Below are positions 1 through 10,294 of a stretch of DNA of 64,000 bases, piece by piece. Position 1 is the first letter of the stretch. Each line of letters opens with the position of its first letter. Below the pieces are notes generated by a model. The model was not told the origin of the DNA, did not search any database, and worked only from the letters and a program-made list of their open reading frames with translations. This DNA is from Psychromonas sp. psych-6C06 (GTDB taxonomy: Bacteria; Pseudomonadota; Gammaproteobacteria; Enterobacterales; Psychromonadaceae). The position numbers and the translations under genes are program-made. The stretch is from positions 672,398 through 736,397 of the forward strand of contig NZ_PIZM01000002.1 of assembly GCF_002835465.1 (NCBI RefSeq), written 5' to 3'.

Positions 1-853
<853 letters not shown>

Positions 854-854
<1 letters not shown>

Positions 855-3718
855 TGGAAAAGACATATAACCCAAGTGCCATCGAGCAAAAAAACTACCA
901 AACGTGGGAAGAGAAAGGTTACTTCAAGCCTCACGGTGATACGGATAAAGAAAGCTACTGCATCATGATCCCACCGCCAAACGTCACGGGTAGCTTGCAC
1001 ATGGGTCATGCTTTCCAAGATACCATCATGGATACGTTAATTCGTTACCAACGTATGCAGGGCAAAAATACGCTATGGCAAATGGGTACTGACCACGCAG
1101 GTATCGCAACACAGATGGTGGTTGAACGTAAACTGTTTGCTGAAACGGGGCAAACACGTAAAGAATTAGGCCGTGAAACTTTCATTGACAAAATTTGGGA
1201 TTGGAAAGCAGAATCAGGCGGTAACATCTCTAAACAGATGCGTCGTTTAGGTACATCTGTTGACTGGGAGCGTGAGCGCTTCACCATGGATGATGGGCTA
1301 TCGGAAGCGGTTAAGAAAGTATTCGTTGATTTATACAACGATGATCTTATCTATCGTGGTAAACGTCTGGTTAACTGGGATCCAAAACTACACACTGCGA
1401 TTTCAGATTTAGAAGTTGAAAACAAAGATGTTAAAGGTTTCATGTGGCATTTCCGCTACCCACTCGCTGATGGTGCGTTAACCGCAGATGGCAAAGATCA
1501 CTTAGTGGTTGCAACAACTCGTCCTGAAACAATGTTAGGTGATACCGCGGTTGCAGTTAATCCAGAAGATCCACGTTACAAAGACCTGATCGGCAAAAAG
1601 ATCCTGTTACCTTTTGTTGGCCGTGAAATTCCAATTGTGGGTGATGAACATGCCGATATGGAAAAAGGCACTGGTTGTGTAAAAATCACACCTGCCCATG
1701 ACTTTAACGATTACGAAGTCGGTAAACGTAATAACCTACCAATGATCAATGTATTAACTTTTGATGCGTGTATCCGCACAGAGTCTGAAGTGTTTAATAG
1801 CAACGGTGAAAAGAGTGACGATTACGCAACTGATTTACCCGAGATGTTCCAAGGTTTAACACGTGAAGATGCGCGTAAACTGGTGGTTGCTGAGCTTGAA
1901 AAATTAGACTTATTAGATGAAATTAAACCCCACGACTTAACCGTACCTTACGGCGACCGTGGTGGCGTTGTTATCGAACCAATGCTAACTGACCAATGGT
2001 ATGTACGTGTTGCACCATTAGCTAAAACAGCAACAGAAGCGGTGGCGAATGGCGATATTAAATTTGTGCCACAGCAGTACGAAAACATGTACAACTCGTG
2101 GATGAACGATGTACAGGACTGGTGTATTTCACGTCAACTTTGGTGGGGTCACCGTATTCCAGCTTGGTACGATGAATCGGGCAAAGTTTACGTTGGTCAC
2201 GATGAAGCATTAGTACGTAAAGAAAATAACCTTGATGACTCGGTGGTATTAACGCAGGACGATGACGTATTAGATACTTGGTTTTCGTCAGGTTTATGGA
2301 CATTCTCTACATTAGGTTGGCCACAACAGACATTAGATCTTAAAACTTTCCACTCTACAGATGTGTTGGTAACCGGTTTTGATATTATCTTCTTCTGGGT
2401 TGCACGTATGATCATGATGACCATGCACTTCATGAAAGATGAAAATGGCAAACCACAGGTTCCCTTTAAAACCGTGTATGTGACCGGCCTAATCCGCGAT
2501 GAAAATGGCGATAAGATGTCCAAGTCTAAGGGTAACGTATTAGATCCGTTAGATATGATCGACGGTATCGACTTAGAAAGCCTTGTGACAAAACGTTGTG
2601 GCAATATGATGCAACCACAACTTGCTAAGAAGATTGAAAAACAAACGCGTAAAGCCTTTGAAGGTGGCATTGAAGCACATGGTACTGATGCGCTACGTTT
2701 CACACTGGCTGCGATGGCCTCAACAGGTCGTGATATCAACTGGGATATGAACCGTTTAGAGGGTTACCGTAACTTCTGTAACAAGATTTGGAACGCTAGC
2801 CGTTACGTATTAATGAGCTGTGAAGAAAACCCATCTGGTTTTGGCGCAGATGCTGGTAACGACATGCAACTTAGCCTTGCAGATCGTTGGATCCAAGGTC
2901 AATTACAAAATACCATTGCTGAGTATACGCATGCGCTAGATACTTTCCGTTTCGATTTAGCGGCTAACATTTTGTACGAGTTCACATGGAGTCAATTCTG
3001 TGGTTGGTACTTAGAGTTAACTAAGCCGGTATTATTTAAAGGCAGTGAAGCAGAACAACGTGGCACTCGTAATACACTGGTAACAGTACTTGAAACACTG
3101 TTACGTTTAGCGCATCCAATTATGCCATTCATGACCGAAGAGATCTGGCAACGTGTTAAAGTGGTAACCGGACTCGGTGGTGAAAGCATCATGCTTGAGT
3201 CATTCCCAATAGTGAATGAAGCGCTTAACGATCAACAAGCCGTACAAGATCTTGAGTGGGTTAAGCAGGTGATCGTTGCGATTCGTAACATCCGTGGTGA
3301 GATGGATATTAGCCCTAAAACTCCGCTTAACCTATTAGCTAAAAACGCATCTGCAGAGGATCAACGTCGTTTCTCTGAAAACGAAGGTTTCTTAGCCGCA
3401 CTGGCTAAATTAGACTCAGTTACAATTGTTGCAACGGGTGAAGAAACACCGGTTTCTGCCACCGCATTTGTGGGTGAACTTGAGCTGTTGATTCCGATGG
3501 CAGGCTTAATTGATGTTGAAGCTGAGTTAGCACGTTTAGCAAAACAACTAGAAAAAGCGGATAAAGAGCTAGGTAAAATATCTGGTAAATTAAGTAACGA
3601 ACGTTTTGTTAGTAATGCACCTGAAGCGGTCATCGCTAAAGAGCGTGCCAAGCAAGATGAGTTGCAAACAACCTGTGACAAACTAAATGAACAAATAGCG
3701 ACGATTAAAGCACTTTAA
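854..3718 (+). CDS. valS: Valyl-tRNA synthetase
   Basis: 954-residue class I aminoacyl-tRNA synthetase, matching E. coli ValRS (951 aa). The HIGH-type signature is [14 protein letters not shown] with HMGH at residues 49-52; the second signature KMSKS lies near residue 554 in [10 protein letters not shown]. Between them is the CP1 editing domain, containing the [18 protein letters not shown] segment. The C-terminal 70 residues are Lys/Glu/Leu-rich heptads, the coiled coil that binds the tRNA elbow. It charges tRNA-Val in the cytosol and hydrolyses mischarged Thr-tRNA. The gene is last in the pepA-holC-valS unit and is followed by a strong intrinsic terminator. Confidence 0.98.
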
Positions 3719-3735
3719 TCCCACTACTATTCATT

Positions 3736-3772
3736 AAAAAGGGATAATCGCTTTGCGGTTATCCCTTTTTTT
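3736..3772 (+). terminator. Intrinsic terminator after valS
   Basis: Perfect 12-bp inverted repeat (AAAAAGGGATAA at 3736-3747, TTATCCCTTTTT at 3759-3770) with an 11-nt loop, followed by more T. It lies 17 bases after the valS stop and, because of its A- and T-flanks, may also serve the opposite strand. Confidence 0.9.
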
Positions 3773-3783
3773 CAGGTTGAATA

Positions 3784-3943
3784 ATACCAAATCCACTAAA
3801 TAACTGATCAATCTTACTGGTTAAAAGAAGCTATTTCAGCGTTAAAAATTTCGCAAATAGAACAACTATTTACATCAATTTTCGCCTTGAACTAACTCCT
3901 TTTTCCTGCGTAATATTTGATCACTATATTAGCGGAATAGTAT
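3784..3943. repeat. Dispersed MITE-like repeat, copy 1
   Basis: About 160 bp between valS and dacB, which converge. It starts ATACCAAATCC and ends GGAATAGTAT. Its two ends are imperfect inverted repeats: both, read inwards, carry ATAC...CC.CTAA.TA..TGATCAA. The core includes a TTTCGC..TTGA segment shared by all copies. Most of the sequence recurs in reverse complement at 13764-13925, and diverged copies occur at 7735-7894, 23829-23988 and 24133-24185. It has no coding capacity. It ends 4 bases from the dacB stop codon. Copies were found by eye. Confidence 0.85.
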
Positions 3944-3947
3944 AAGG

Positions 3948-5408
3948 TTAAAAAGTATTAGGCGAGCTTAAAATAGTTTCAAAAAACGCACGTTCAAATT
4001 GATATTTTGAAGCATTTTCATCGCGAGGCAAGGCTGACTTGAGATGCTCTAAAGGCTTATTGTAACCATTAAGAATGAGTACAAATAAGCGATCTCCAAA
4101 TGGTGTTTTTACCACGCCTAATAAATTAGCAACCCCCTTCACGGATCCTGTTTTAGCAAACACTTTGCCTTTAAACTGTTTACCTCGTAAAGCACGGTGA
4201 TATTGTAATGTGCCATCAACACCTGCAATAGAAAAACTCGATAATAAATTTAGCTGAGCATCATTTTTATAGACAAACTGCAACACGGCCATAAACAGCT
4301 CAGCACTCATCAGATTATGCCGAGACAGCCCAGATCCATCTGCTAAGTAAGCATTTTCCAAATCAACTCCTTGCTCAAGCAGAATCGCTTTTAGCGCTTT
4401 ACCACCGTTCCTAAAGTTACCCGGACGCTGAAAGTAACTTGCACCTAAAGTTTTAAACAAACTGTCTGCAATCAGGTTATCAGACTCTTTCATCATTATG
4501 CTCAATAGCTCATCCAAATTGGGCGATTCATAACGCGCTAATACTTTTTTATCCTTGCCTTGATAAGCGTGGCTTTCCAAACGCACATCCCCGGTTAATT
4601 TAATATCGAGATCATCCAACTCTTCAAGAATGATTTGTGAGGAATACGCGAAAGGATCATTAACCGCAAAGGCGAGGCCAAAGGCCCGTTTACGTGGCAC
4701 CATACATCCCAAAAGGTGGTATCTATTTTGACTATTTCGAGTGACTTCGAGATCACAAAACTGTGTTTCACGTTGCTCTTTTGTCACAACGTTCACATCA
4801 GCGGTGATAGAAACAGGCTCATATTTAGGAATATACAGTGTCGCTTTTTTTGCTTTATTACTACTTAAGCTAAGGTTACCCAACACACAATTTTTATTTA
4901 CAACAATAGCGTGTGAAGGTGCGGTATAACATACACCTAAATCGTTCCAAGGTTGGCCATTACTCCATTGGTAACCATTGAAGTGGGCATCATTAAGAAT
5001 AAAATCGCCCTGGATCTGCTTCACCCCTTTTTTCTTGAGAGCGCGCAACATTTGTCGAATATCATCACGTGTTAATGTTGGGTCACCAACAAAACTCAAA
5101 CGTAGATCTCCTTTATAACGCTTATGTTGTATTTTTTTATCATCCCCCGTTAGTTCAGTCTGGTAGCGAAATTCACTACCAAGATGTAATTTAGCCGCCG
5201 TCGCGGTTAACAGTTTTTGCATACTCGCAGGCGTTCGTAAAGTTTCTTGCTCATAAGTCGCTAAACGCGTTTGCTTATTTGCATCAACCACCAAATATGA
5301 AAGCTGTGTTCCTTTGGGTAACAGTGAATGTAAAGCCCCCCACTCATTGGCCATCACAGCATAAGAAGAACATAAGGTTACAAAAAGAATGAGATAACGG
5401 CACAACAT
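3948..5408 (-). CDS. dacB: D-alanyl-D-alanine carboxypeptidase/endopeptidase, PBP4 type
   Basis: 486-residue periplasmic penicillin-binding protein that trims and cleaves peptidoglycan cross-links (E. coli DacB 477 aa). All three active-site motifs are visible: SMQK in PASMQKLLTA near residue 62, SDN in MMKESDNLIADS, and KTG in VFAKTGSVKG. Between the first two is the long insertion typical of PBP4 (class C). The N-terminus is a signal peptide with likely cleavage at AVMA-NEW. I place the start at the ATG at 5408 because GGAAG sits about 10 bases upstream; an in-frame TTG at 5429 would add seven residues. It is monocistronic and convergent with valS. Confidence 0.95.
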   Translation of the reverse strand: MLCRYLILFVTLCSSYAVMANEWGALHSLLPKGTQLSYLVVDANKQTRLATYEQETLRTPASMQKLLTATAAKLHLGSEFRYQTELTGDDKKIQHKRYKGDLRLSFVGDPTLTRDDIRQMLRALKKKGVKQIQGDFILNDAHFNGYQWSNGQPWNDLGVCYTAPSHAIVVNKNCVLGNLSLSSNKAKKATLYIPKYEPVSITADVNVVTKEQRETQFCDLEVTRNSQNRYHLLGCMVPRKRAFGLAFAVNDPFAYSSQIILEELDDLDIKLTGDVRLESHAYQGKDKKVLARYESPNLDELLSIMMKESDNLIADSLFKTLGASYFQRPGNFRNGGKALKAILLEQGVDLENAYLADGSGLSRHNLMSAELFMAVLQFVYKNDAQLNLLSSFSIAGVDGTLQYHRALRGKQFKGKVFAKTGSVKGVANLLGVVKTPFGDRLFVLILNGYNKPLEHLKSALPRDENASKYQFERAFFETILSSPNTF

Positions 5409-5591
5409 TAGCGAGCTTCCAAAAGTCAAAGAAGATTTATGATAACTTAATTTATGCTTATCAAGATAGTTTGTTAGTCGCTAATTTGAAAGAGAATAAT
5501 ATACTTACCTGACGCCTAAGTAAGGCAATTATAAAAGATCAATCTACCTCAAAATACAATCGTATAGCCATACGATTTAGTGCTCTGGCCT

Positions 5592-5621
5592 TTGCATCTT
5601 TTAGCTTCATCGGTATATAAT
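5592..5621 (+). promoter_or_regulatory. Candidate pyrBI promoter
   Basis: TTGCAT (5592-5597), an 18-bp spacer and TATAAT (5616-5621), about 36 bases before the pyrB start. Just upstream, AATCGTAT-AGCC-ATACGATT (about 5558-5577) forms an 8-bp-arm inverted repeat without a T-run, so it is more likely an operator or hairpin than a terminator. I do not see an E. coli-like pyrL leader with a uridine-rich attenuator. Confidence 0.45.
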
Positions 5622-5657
5622 TCACCACCTTCACAGGCTAACTATGAGTCTAAAAAA

Positions 5658-6593
5658 ATGAATAACCCGCTATATCAACAGAATATTATCTCTATCGCCG
5701 ATTTAACCCGTAGCGACCTAGAGCTTATCTTAGAAACCGCACACTCTTTAAAACAAAATCCACAACCCGAATTACTAAAAAACAAGGTCGTTGCCAGTTG
5801 TTTTTTTGAAGCATCAACACGTACCCGTCTCTCCTTTGAGACTGCAGTACAGCGTTTAGGTGGTAGTGTGATTGGGTTTGATAGTGGCGGCAATACCTCA
5901 TTAGCTCAAAAAGGGGAAACGCTTGCTGACTCGGTGAAGGTTATTAGTTCTTATGCTGATGCTTTTTTTATGCGTCACCCACAGGAAGGCGCAGCCCGAC
6001 TAGCCTCTGAGTTTACCGAAATCCCTGTCATTAATGGTGGTGATGGTGCAAATCAACACCCGACGCAAACACTATTAGATCTGTTTACTATTTATGAAAC
6101 ACAGGGCACTTTAGATAACCTTAATATCGCCTTTGTTGGCGACCTTAAATATGGGCGCACTGTGCATTCATTAGCGCAGGCGCTTTCGTTATTTAACTGT
6201 AAACTGTTTTTTATCGCACCAGATGCATTGGCGATGCCCGATTATATTCTTGAAGAGTTAAACGATAAAAGCATCGGTTACTCAGTACACGGAAGTATTG
6301 AAGAGGTACTCGACTGTTTAGATATTTTATACATGACACGAGTTCAAAAAGAGCGCTTCGATGAAAATGAATATCAACATTTAAAATCCGCATTTCTCTT
6401 AGACGCCTCCATGTTAGACAGTGTGCGCGACAACTTGAAAGTGTTACATCCACTACCACGAGTTGATGAAATTGCTAAAGATGTCGATGACACACCTTAT
6501 GCTTATTATTTCGAGCAAGCACAAAATGGTGTTTATGCTCGCCAAGCACTATTAGCACTGTTATTAACTAACCATTTTCAAGCGAAGGTATAG
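5658..6593 (+). CDS. pyrB: Aspartate carbamoyltransferase catalytic chain
   Basis: 311 residues from the ATG at 5658, the same length as E. coli PyrB; an upstream in-frame GTG at 5580 would add 26 residues with no family resemblance. It condenses carbamoyl phosphate with aspartate, the committed step of pyrimidine synthesis. Carbamoyl-phosphate binding motifs are present: [13 protein letters not shown] (S-T-R-T-R), [12 protein letters not shown] and [12 protein letters not shown]; the aspartate site includes MTRVQKERF and [10 protein letters not shown]. pyrI follows after three bases, so the enzyme should be the allosteric PyrB-PyrI dodecamer. Confidence 0.97.
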   Translation: MNNPLYQQNIISIADLTRSDLELILETAHSLKQNPQPELLKNKVVASCFFEASTRTRLSFETAVQRLGGSVIGFDSGGNTSLAQKGETLADSVKVISSYADAFFMRHPQEGAARLASEFTEIPVINGGDGANQHPTQTLLDLFTIYETQGTLDNLNIAFVGDLKYGRTVHSLAQALSLFNCKLFFIAPDALAMPDYILEELNDKSIGYSVHGSIEEVLDCLDILYMTRVQKERFDENEYQHLKSAFLLDASMLDSVRDNLKVLHPLPRVDEIAKDVDDTPYAYYFEQAQNGVYARQALLALLLTNHFQAKV

Positions 6594-6596
6594 ATA

Positions 6597-7055
6597 ATGA
6601 GCAACGAAAAGTTACAGGTTGAAGCGATCCAAGAAGGCTCAGTGATAGATCATATTCCTGCGCACCAAGGGATAAAAATATTAAAGTTCTTTAAACTGGC
6701 ACAGGCCAACGAAAAGATCACCGTCGGTTTAAATTTACACAAAAAAAATGGCCAACGAAAAGATCTGATTAAAGTGGAAAACACTTTCATCACTGATGAG
6801 CAAGCGAATCAACTTGCACTGTTTGCCCCCGATGCCACGATTAACCAGATTAAAGCGTTTAAAGTGGTTAATAAGTTTAAAGTGCAGCTACCCGAAGCAT
6901 TTGTTGGTGTTTTAGCCTGCCCAAACAGTAATTGCATCAGCCATAACGAGCCAGTAAAAACACAATTTTATGTCAATAAACGCAGCGAACTAAAATTGAA
7001 GTGCCATTATTGTGAGAAAGCTTTCGATCGTTCGTTTTTTAATGAGTTATATTAG
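6597..7055 (+). CDS. pyrI: Aspartate carbamoyltransferase regulatory chain
   Basis: 152-residue allosteric subunit (E. coli 153 aa) that binds CTP/ATP and holds the catalytic trimers together. The C-terminal zinc domain has its four cysteines in CPNSNC and KCHYCEKAF, with the spacing of the family. The N-terminal nucleotide-binding half is recognisable in [16 protein letters not shown]. It starts three bases after the pyrB stop, so the two subunits are made from one message. No clear terminator follows before the rraA promoter region. Confidence 0.96.
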   Translation: MSNEKLQVEAIQEGSVIDHIPAHQGIKILKFFKLAQANEKITVGLNLHKKNGQRKDLIKVENTFITDEQANQLALFAPDATINQIKAFKVVNKFKVQLPEAFVGVLACPNSNCISHNEPVKTQFYVNKRSELKLKCHYCEKAFDRSFFNELY

Positions 7056-7073
7056 CTTTTCATTGAAATTGAA

Positions 7074-7101
7074 TTGTAAATGAATGTGTTACGTTTATAC
7101 T
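7074..7101 (+). promoter_or_regulatory. Candidate rraA promoter
   Basis: TTGTAA (7074-7079), 16-bp spacer, TATACT (7096-7101), about 35 bases before the rraA ATG. The ribosome binding site AGGTGG lies about 8 bases before the ATG. Seen by eye only. Confidence 0.35.
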
Positions 7102-7135
7102 CAAGTCATTACTCAAAAATACAGGTGGGCTACTC

Positions 7136-7654
7136 ATGAATTATAATACCTCTTTACTTTGCGACATTTACGCTGAAACAATCGATGTAGTTGAGCCTCT
7201 ATTAACTAACTTTGGTGGGCGTAGCTCTTTCGCTGGCGAAGTTGTCACAATAAAATGCTTCGAATCTGTTGGTCTAATTTACAAAACTCTTGAAGAAAAT
7301 GGTGCAGGCAAGGTTTTGCTGATTGATGGTGGTGGCTCTTTGCGTCGCGCATTAATCAATGCCAACATTGCAGAGTTTGCAGTAGAAAATAGCTGGGAAG
7401 GGATTGTTGTCAACGGTTGCGTACGTGAAGTAGATGCCCTTGAAGAGTTGGATATTGGTATTCAAGCAATCACAGCTATTCCTGTTGGCGCTGAAGATAA
7501 CGAGATTGGTGAAGTAAATGTTCCCGTTAATTTTGCCGGCGTTAGCTTTTTACCAGAAGATATTCTATATGCTGATAGCACAGGTATTATTATCTCACCT
7601 GAGCCACTCGAGTTAGATGACTTAGAAGACGATCTTGAAGATGATTTAGATTAA
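7136..7654 (+). CDS. rraA: Ribonuclease E activity regulator RraA
   Basis: 172-residue homologue of RraA (formerly MenG; E. coli 161 aa), a ring-shaped trimer that binds RNase E and inhibits mRNA decay. The start [14 protein letters not shown], the [13 protein letters not shown] segment and [13 protein letters not shown] are characteristic. The C-terminus is a very acidic tail (two EDDLEDDL-like units), longer than in E. coli, which could strengthen contact with the basic RNase E scaffold; that is inference. It appears monocistronic, with its own promoter candidate and a strong terminator. Confidence 0.95.
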   Translation: MNYNTSLLCDIYAETIDVVEPLLTNFGGRSSFAGEVVTIKCFESVGLIYKTLEENGAGKVLLIDGGGSLRRALINANIAEFAVENSWEGIVVNGCVREVDALEELDIGIQAITAIPVGAEDNEIGEVNVPVNFAGVSFLPEDILYADSTGIIISPEPLELDDLEDDLEDDLD

Positions 7655-7690
7655 TACTTTAATAAAGTTTTAAAATAATCTCGTACATTA

Positions 7691-7727
7691 AAAAGGGCCA
7701 ATAAATGGATTGTTTATTGGCCCTTTT
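7691..7727 (+). terminator. Intrinsic terminator after rraA
   Basis: Perfect 15-bp inverted repeat (7691-7705 and 7713-7727) with a 7-nt loop; the stem contains GGGCC and its 3' arm ends in TTTT. It lies about 36 bases after the rraA stop. Confidence 0.9.
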
Positions 7728-7734
7728 GCTATTA

Positions 7735-7894
7735 ATACCAAACGAAGTAAGTAAATAGCGGAACTATTTTACTGGTAAAAAATGATCTCTTAGTTGAAAG
7801 TTTCGTAAATAGAACAAACAATTACGTCAAGTTTCGCCTTGAGCTAAGTGACCTTTCCTGGAAAAATTTAGCTCACCTACCTAATTCAATGGAT
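7735..7894. repeat. Dispersed MITE-like repeat, copy 2 (diverged)
   Basis: About 160 bp between rraA and zapB, which converge. It starts ATACCAAA, has TTTTACTGGTAAAA, then TTTCGTAAATAGAACAA and TTTCGCCTTGAGCTAA, in the same order and orientation as copy 1 but with many substitutions. The right end is poorly conserved, so the boundary near 7894 is approximate. Confidence 0.7.
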
Positions 7895-7913
7895 ATAACG
7901 AGATACGGTTCTT

Positions 7914-8144
7914 TTAAAGTGTCTCTTCCGCTTCTTCTATTTTTCCTACCAATGCGCTTAAACGAGACTGCCATTGCTGATGCTCTTCAGTTAGCTTGCT
8001 ATTTGCTGATTGTAACGCTTCTGCTTTCTCTGCTAACGCTACCTTATCTGTTTTTAGCTCTTCAACTTCCATCTGTAACAACGAGATTGTGTCTACCGCA
8101 TTTTGAATTTTACTTTCTAATTTTTCTAATAAGTCTAATGTCAT
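7914..8144 (-). CDS. zapB: Cell division protein ZapB
   Basis: 76-residue all-helical coiled-coil protein (E. coli ZapB 81 aa). It opens MTLDLLEKLESKIQNAVDTI, followed by SLLQMEVEELK and continuous heptads, and ends HQQWQSRLSALVGKIEE as in the family. It joins the FtsZ ring through ZapA and helps condense and position it at midcell. The neighbourhood of rraA upstream and zapB on the opposite strand is common in gammaproteobacteria. The plus-strand reading of this stretch is only a shadow. Confidence 0.93.
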   Translation of the reverse strand: MTLDLLEKLESKIQNAVDTISLLQMEVEELKTDKVALAEKAEALQSANSKLTEEHQQWQSRLSALVGKIEEAEETL

Positions 8145-8288
8145 GAATTTCCCCTGAAGAATTTGCTATCAATCCAGTGAGAATAAGCATTCCGAAGCGC
8201 TTATTCAACCATTGTTTTTTGATTTAGGAAAATAAAAGGCAATATGCTACGCTGAATGTTTATAATTTTTTGAAATGGAACGATTACA

Positions 8289-8495
8289 GTGATTAAACTC
8301 GGCAAATACCAACACTACAAAGGTAGTTTTTATCAGGTTGAAGGCATGGCGACTCATAGCGAGACTGAAGAGAAACTCGTCGTTTATCGTCCCTTATACG
8401 GTGAGCAAGCATTATGGGTAAGGCCACTTGATATGTTTATTGAAACAATTGACGTAGACGGAGTCCTTAAACCCCGTTTCGTATGGGTAGAGTAA
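8289..8495 (+). CDS. DUF1653 family protein
   Basis: 68-residue small protein of the DUF1653 family, recognised by KYQHYKG, HSETEEKLVVYRPLYGE and WVRPLDMF. Function is unknown. The start is GTG at 8289, with GGAA about 11 bases upstream; TATAAT occurs at 8261-8266 but without a good -35. It diverges from zapB and converges with cysE, ending four bases before the cysE stop codon, so it is probably transcribed alone. Confidence 0.85.
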   Translation: MIKLGKYQHYKGSFYQVEGMATHSETEEKLVVYRPLYGEQALWVRPLDMFIETIDVDGVLKPRFVWVE

Positions 8496-8499
8496 CCCC

Positions 8500-9279
8500 T
8501 TAAATACATTGCTCCATTGATAGAGAAGGCATATCGCAAGAAGGCCTTCCTACTACTTTAGCAGGAACACCTGCAACGGTTGTGTGTGCTGGTACTGACT
8601 CTAGTACTACACTACCGGCACCAATTTTGGCACCACAGCCTATTTCGATGTTCCCTAGCACTTTAGCACCGGCGCCTATCATAACCCCTTGCCTAATTTT
8701 AGGGTGGCGATCACCACAGTCCTTACCCGTTCCACCCAGCGTCACTCCTTGCAGTAACGAAACGTTGTCTTCAATAACAGCGGTCTCTCCTACGACAACT
8801 CCAGTGGCATGATCAAACATTATGCCTTTTCCGATTTTAGCTGCCGGATGCACATCAACACCAAACAATTCTGAGCTACGATTTTGTAAATACAACGCTA
8901 ACGGCACACGTTTTTGATTCCATAACCAATGCGCAACGCGATATATTTGAATGGCATGAAAGCCTTTTAAATATAATAAAGGGATAGAGAAATCCTCAAC
9001 AGCGGGGTCTCTATCTTGCACAGCAATAATATCAACCATGGCGGCATTAAGGATTTCTGGCGACTTAATAAATGCTTCTTCAATCACTTCACGAACTAGA
9101 ATAGCAGGCATCGTATGATTATCTAAACGATTGGCAAGTTGATAACTAAGTGCTGATTTAAAATCTTGATGATTTAAAATAGTGGAGTGAAAAAAGCTTG
9201 CTAATATAGGTTCATTGGCCGAACTGGACCATGCTTCTTCACGAATTTTTTTCCATAGTTGTTGTTGCTCAATTTGCAT
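8500..9279 (-). CDS. cysE: Serine O-acetyltransferase
   Basis: 259-residue CysE (E. coli 273 aa), which acetylates serine to O-acetylserine, the first step of cysteine synthesis. An N-terminal helical domain (to about residue 140) is followed by left-handed beta-helix hexapeptide repeats. Catalytic residues align with E. coli after a shift of one: Asp142, His157 (FDHATG) and His192 (GDRHPK). The protein ends in isoleucine (MEQCI), the residue that CysE inserts into the active site of O-acetylserine sulfhydrylase in the cysteine synthase complex. It starts two bases after the fieF stop, so fieF-cysE is an operon. Confidence 0.95.
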   Translation of the reverse strand: MQIEQQQLWKKIREEAWSSSANEPILASFFHSTILNHQDFKSALSYQLANRLDNHTMPAILVREVIEEAFIKSPEILNAAMVDIIAVQDRDPAVEDFSIPLLYLKGFHAIQIYRVAHWLWNQKRVPLALYLQNRSSELFGVDVHPAAKIGKGIMFDHATGVVVGETAVIEDNVSLLQGVTLGGTGKDCGDRHPKIRQGVMIGAGAKVLGNIEIGCGAKIGAGSVVLESVPAHTTVAGVPAKVVGRPSCDMPSLSMEQCI

Positions 9280-9281
9280 GA

Positions 9282-10229
9282 CTAGTCATCCTTTGCACTA
9301 TTCTCTGGCTTATTGTCAAAAGTAAATCGTTGTTGGTCAACATTGACCACTGAAAGTGGATCCAAGTGAATTAAAATATCCGCATGCGGAAAATGTTTCT
9401 CTAATTCAGCTTCTAAAGTGTCAGCTTTTTCATGTGCTTCAAATAAGCTTTGGTCGTCATCCAGCTCTAAATGTAACTGGATAAATTTAGTATTACCAGA
9501 CTGACGCGTACGCAGATCATGAACACCTCGTACATCTTTGATTTTGTAGGCCGCTTTTATAATCAACTCTTGATCTGATTTTGGTAGCTGCTTATCCATT
9601 AACGCATCAATCGATTGCGCCCCAATTTCCCAAGCACCATGTAAGATATAAAAACTCACCATTATTGCAAATAAGCCATCGGCCCAATGCCAACCTAATC
9701 CAGCAAGAATAAGCGCCAGTAATACAGCACCATTCATGAAAATATCGGTACGATAATGTAATGAATCGGCTTTAATTGCCATACTACCGGTTCGTTTTAC
9801 GATATAAGTTTGAAAACTAACAAGTGCAATCGTAACTAATACTGAGAATAGCATCACACCAATACCGATATTTGATGCACTGATTTGGTTACCATTGAGC
9901 AATGAAGAAACACCGTTTAACATCAGTAAGATAGACGACCCAGAAATAAAGGCTGCTTGTGCTAACCCGGCTAAACTCTCCGCTTTACCATGCCCAAAAC
10001 GGTGTTCTTCGTCAGCGGGCTGGAGTGCAATTTTAATGGCAAAGAGATTGATAATAGAGGTTGTAACATCCATTAAGGAGTCTGTAAGGGCGGCCAAGAT
10101 ACTTGATGAACCGGTAGCGAACCAAGCCAACAACTTTACGATAATTAATAACGAAGCAGCAACAATAGCGGCACGCCCAGCAAGATTTACTAAGCGAGCG
10201 TACTCTTCTTTACTTATAGGTTTTTGCAA
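9282..10229 (-). CDS. fieF: Cation diffusion facilitator FieF (Fe/Zn efflux)
   Basis: 315-residue inner-membrane metal/proton antiporter (E. coli FieF 300 aa). About six transmembrane helices are visible in the first 210 residues. The metal-site residues are present: Asp50 and Asp54 (TDSLMD) and His158 and Asp162 (DSLHYRTD), five positions later than in E. coli. A cytosolic ferredoxin-like C-terminal domain follows, ending in a polar tail. The start is TTG at 10229, supported by AAGG seven bases upstream; no better ATG exists nearby. It is co-directional with cysE. Confidence 0.93.
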   Translation of the reverse strand: MQKPISKEEYARLVNLAGRAAIVAASLLIIVKLLAWFATGSSSILAALTDSLMDVTTSIINLFAIKIALQPADEEHRFGHGKAESLAGLAQAAFISGSSILLMLNGVSSLLNGNQISASNIGIGVMLFSVLVTIALVSFQTYIVKRTGSMAIKADSLHYRTDIFMNGAVLLALILAGLGWHWADGLFAIMVSFYILHGAWEIGAQSIDALMDKQLPKSDQELIIKAAYKIKDVRGVHDLRTRQSGNTKFIQLHLELDDDQSLFEAHEKADTLEAELEKHFPHADILIHLDPLSVVNVDQQRFTFDNKPENSAKDD

Positions 10230-10294
10230 GAAAACACCTTCAAAATATTATGTTACGAAGGTGTTATTATACACAACCGTTAGTCATTATCCTG

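Noticed and set aside
2197-2739. Antisense frame of 180 codons inside valS
   Set aside because: A shadow of strong codon bias in valS; no ribosome binding site and no recognisable product.
3784-3943. Dispersed repeat as a REP/BIME or tRNA-like element
   Set aside because: It is much longer than REP units, has no tight GC-rich hairpin, and no CCA or tRNA arms; imperfect terminal inverted repeats point to a MITE-like element instead.
5580-5657. pyrB starting at the GTG at 5580, giving 26 more residues
   Set aside because: The extra residues do not resemble PyrB, and the candidate promoter lies inside this stretch; the ATG at 5658 gives exactly the family length.
7889-8146. Plus-strand reading frame opposite zapB
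   Set aside because: It is hydrophobic by chance because it lies antisense to a coiled-coil gene; zapB matches its family end to end.
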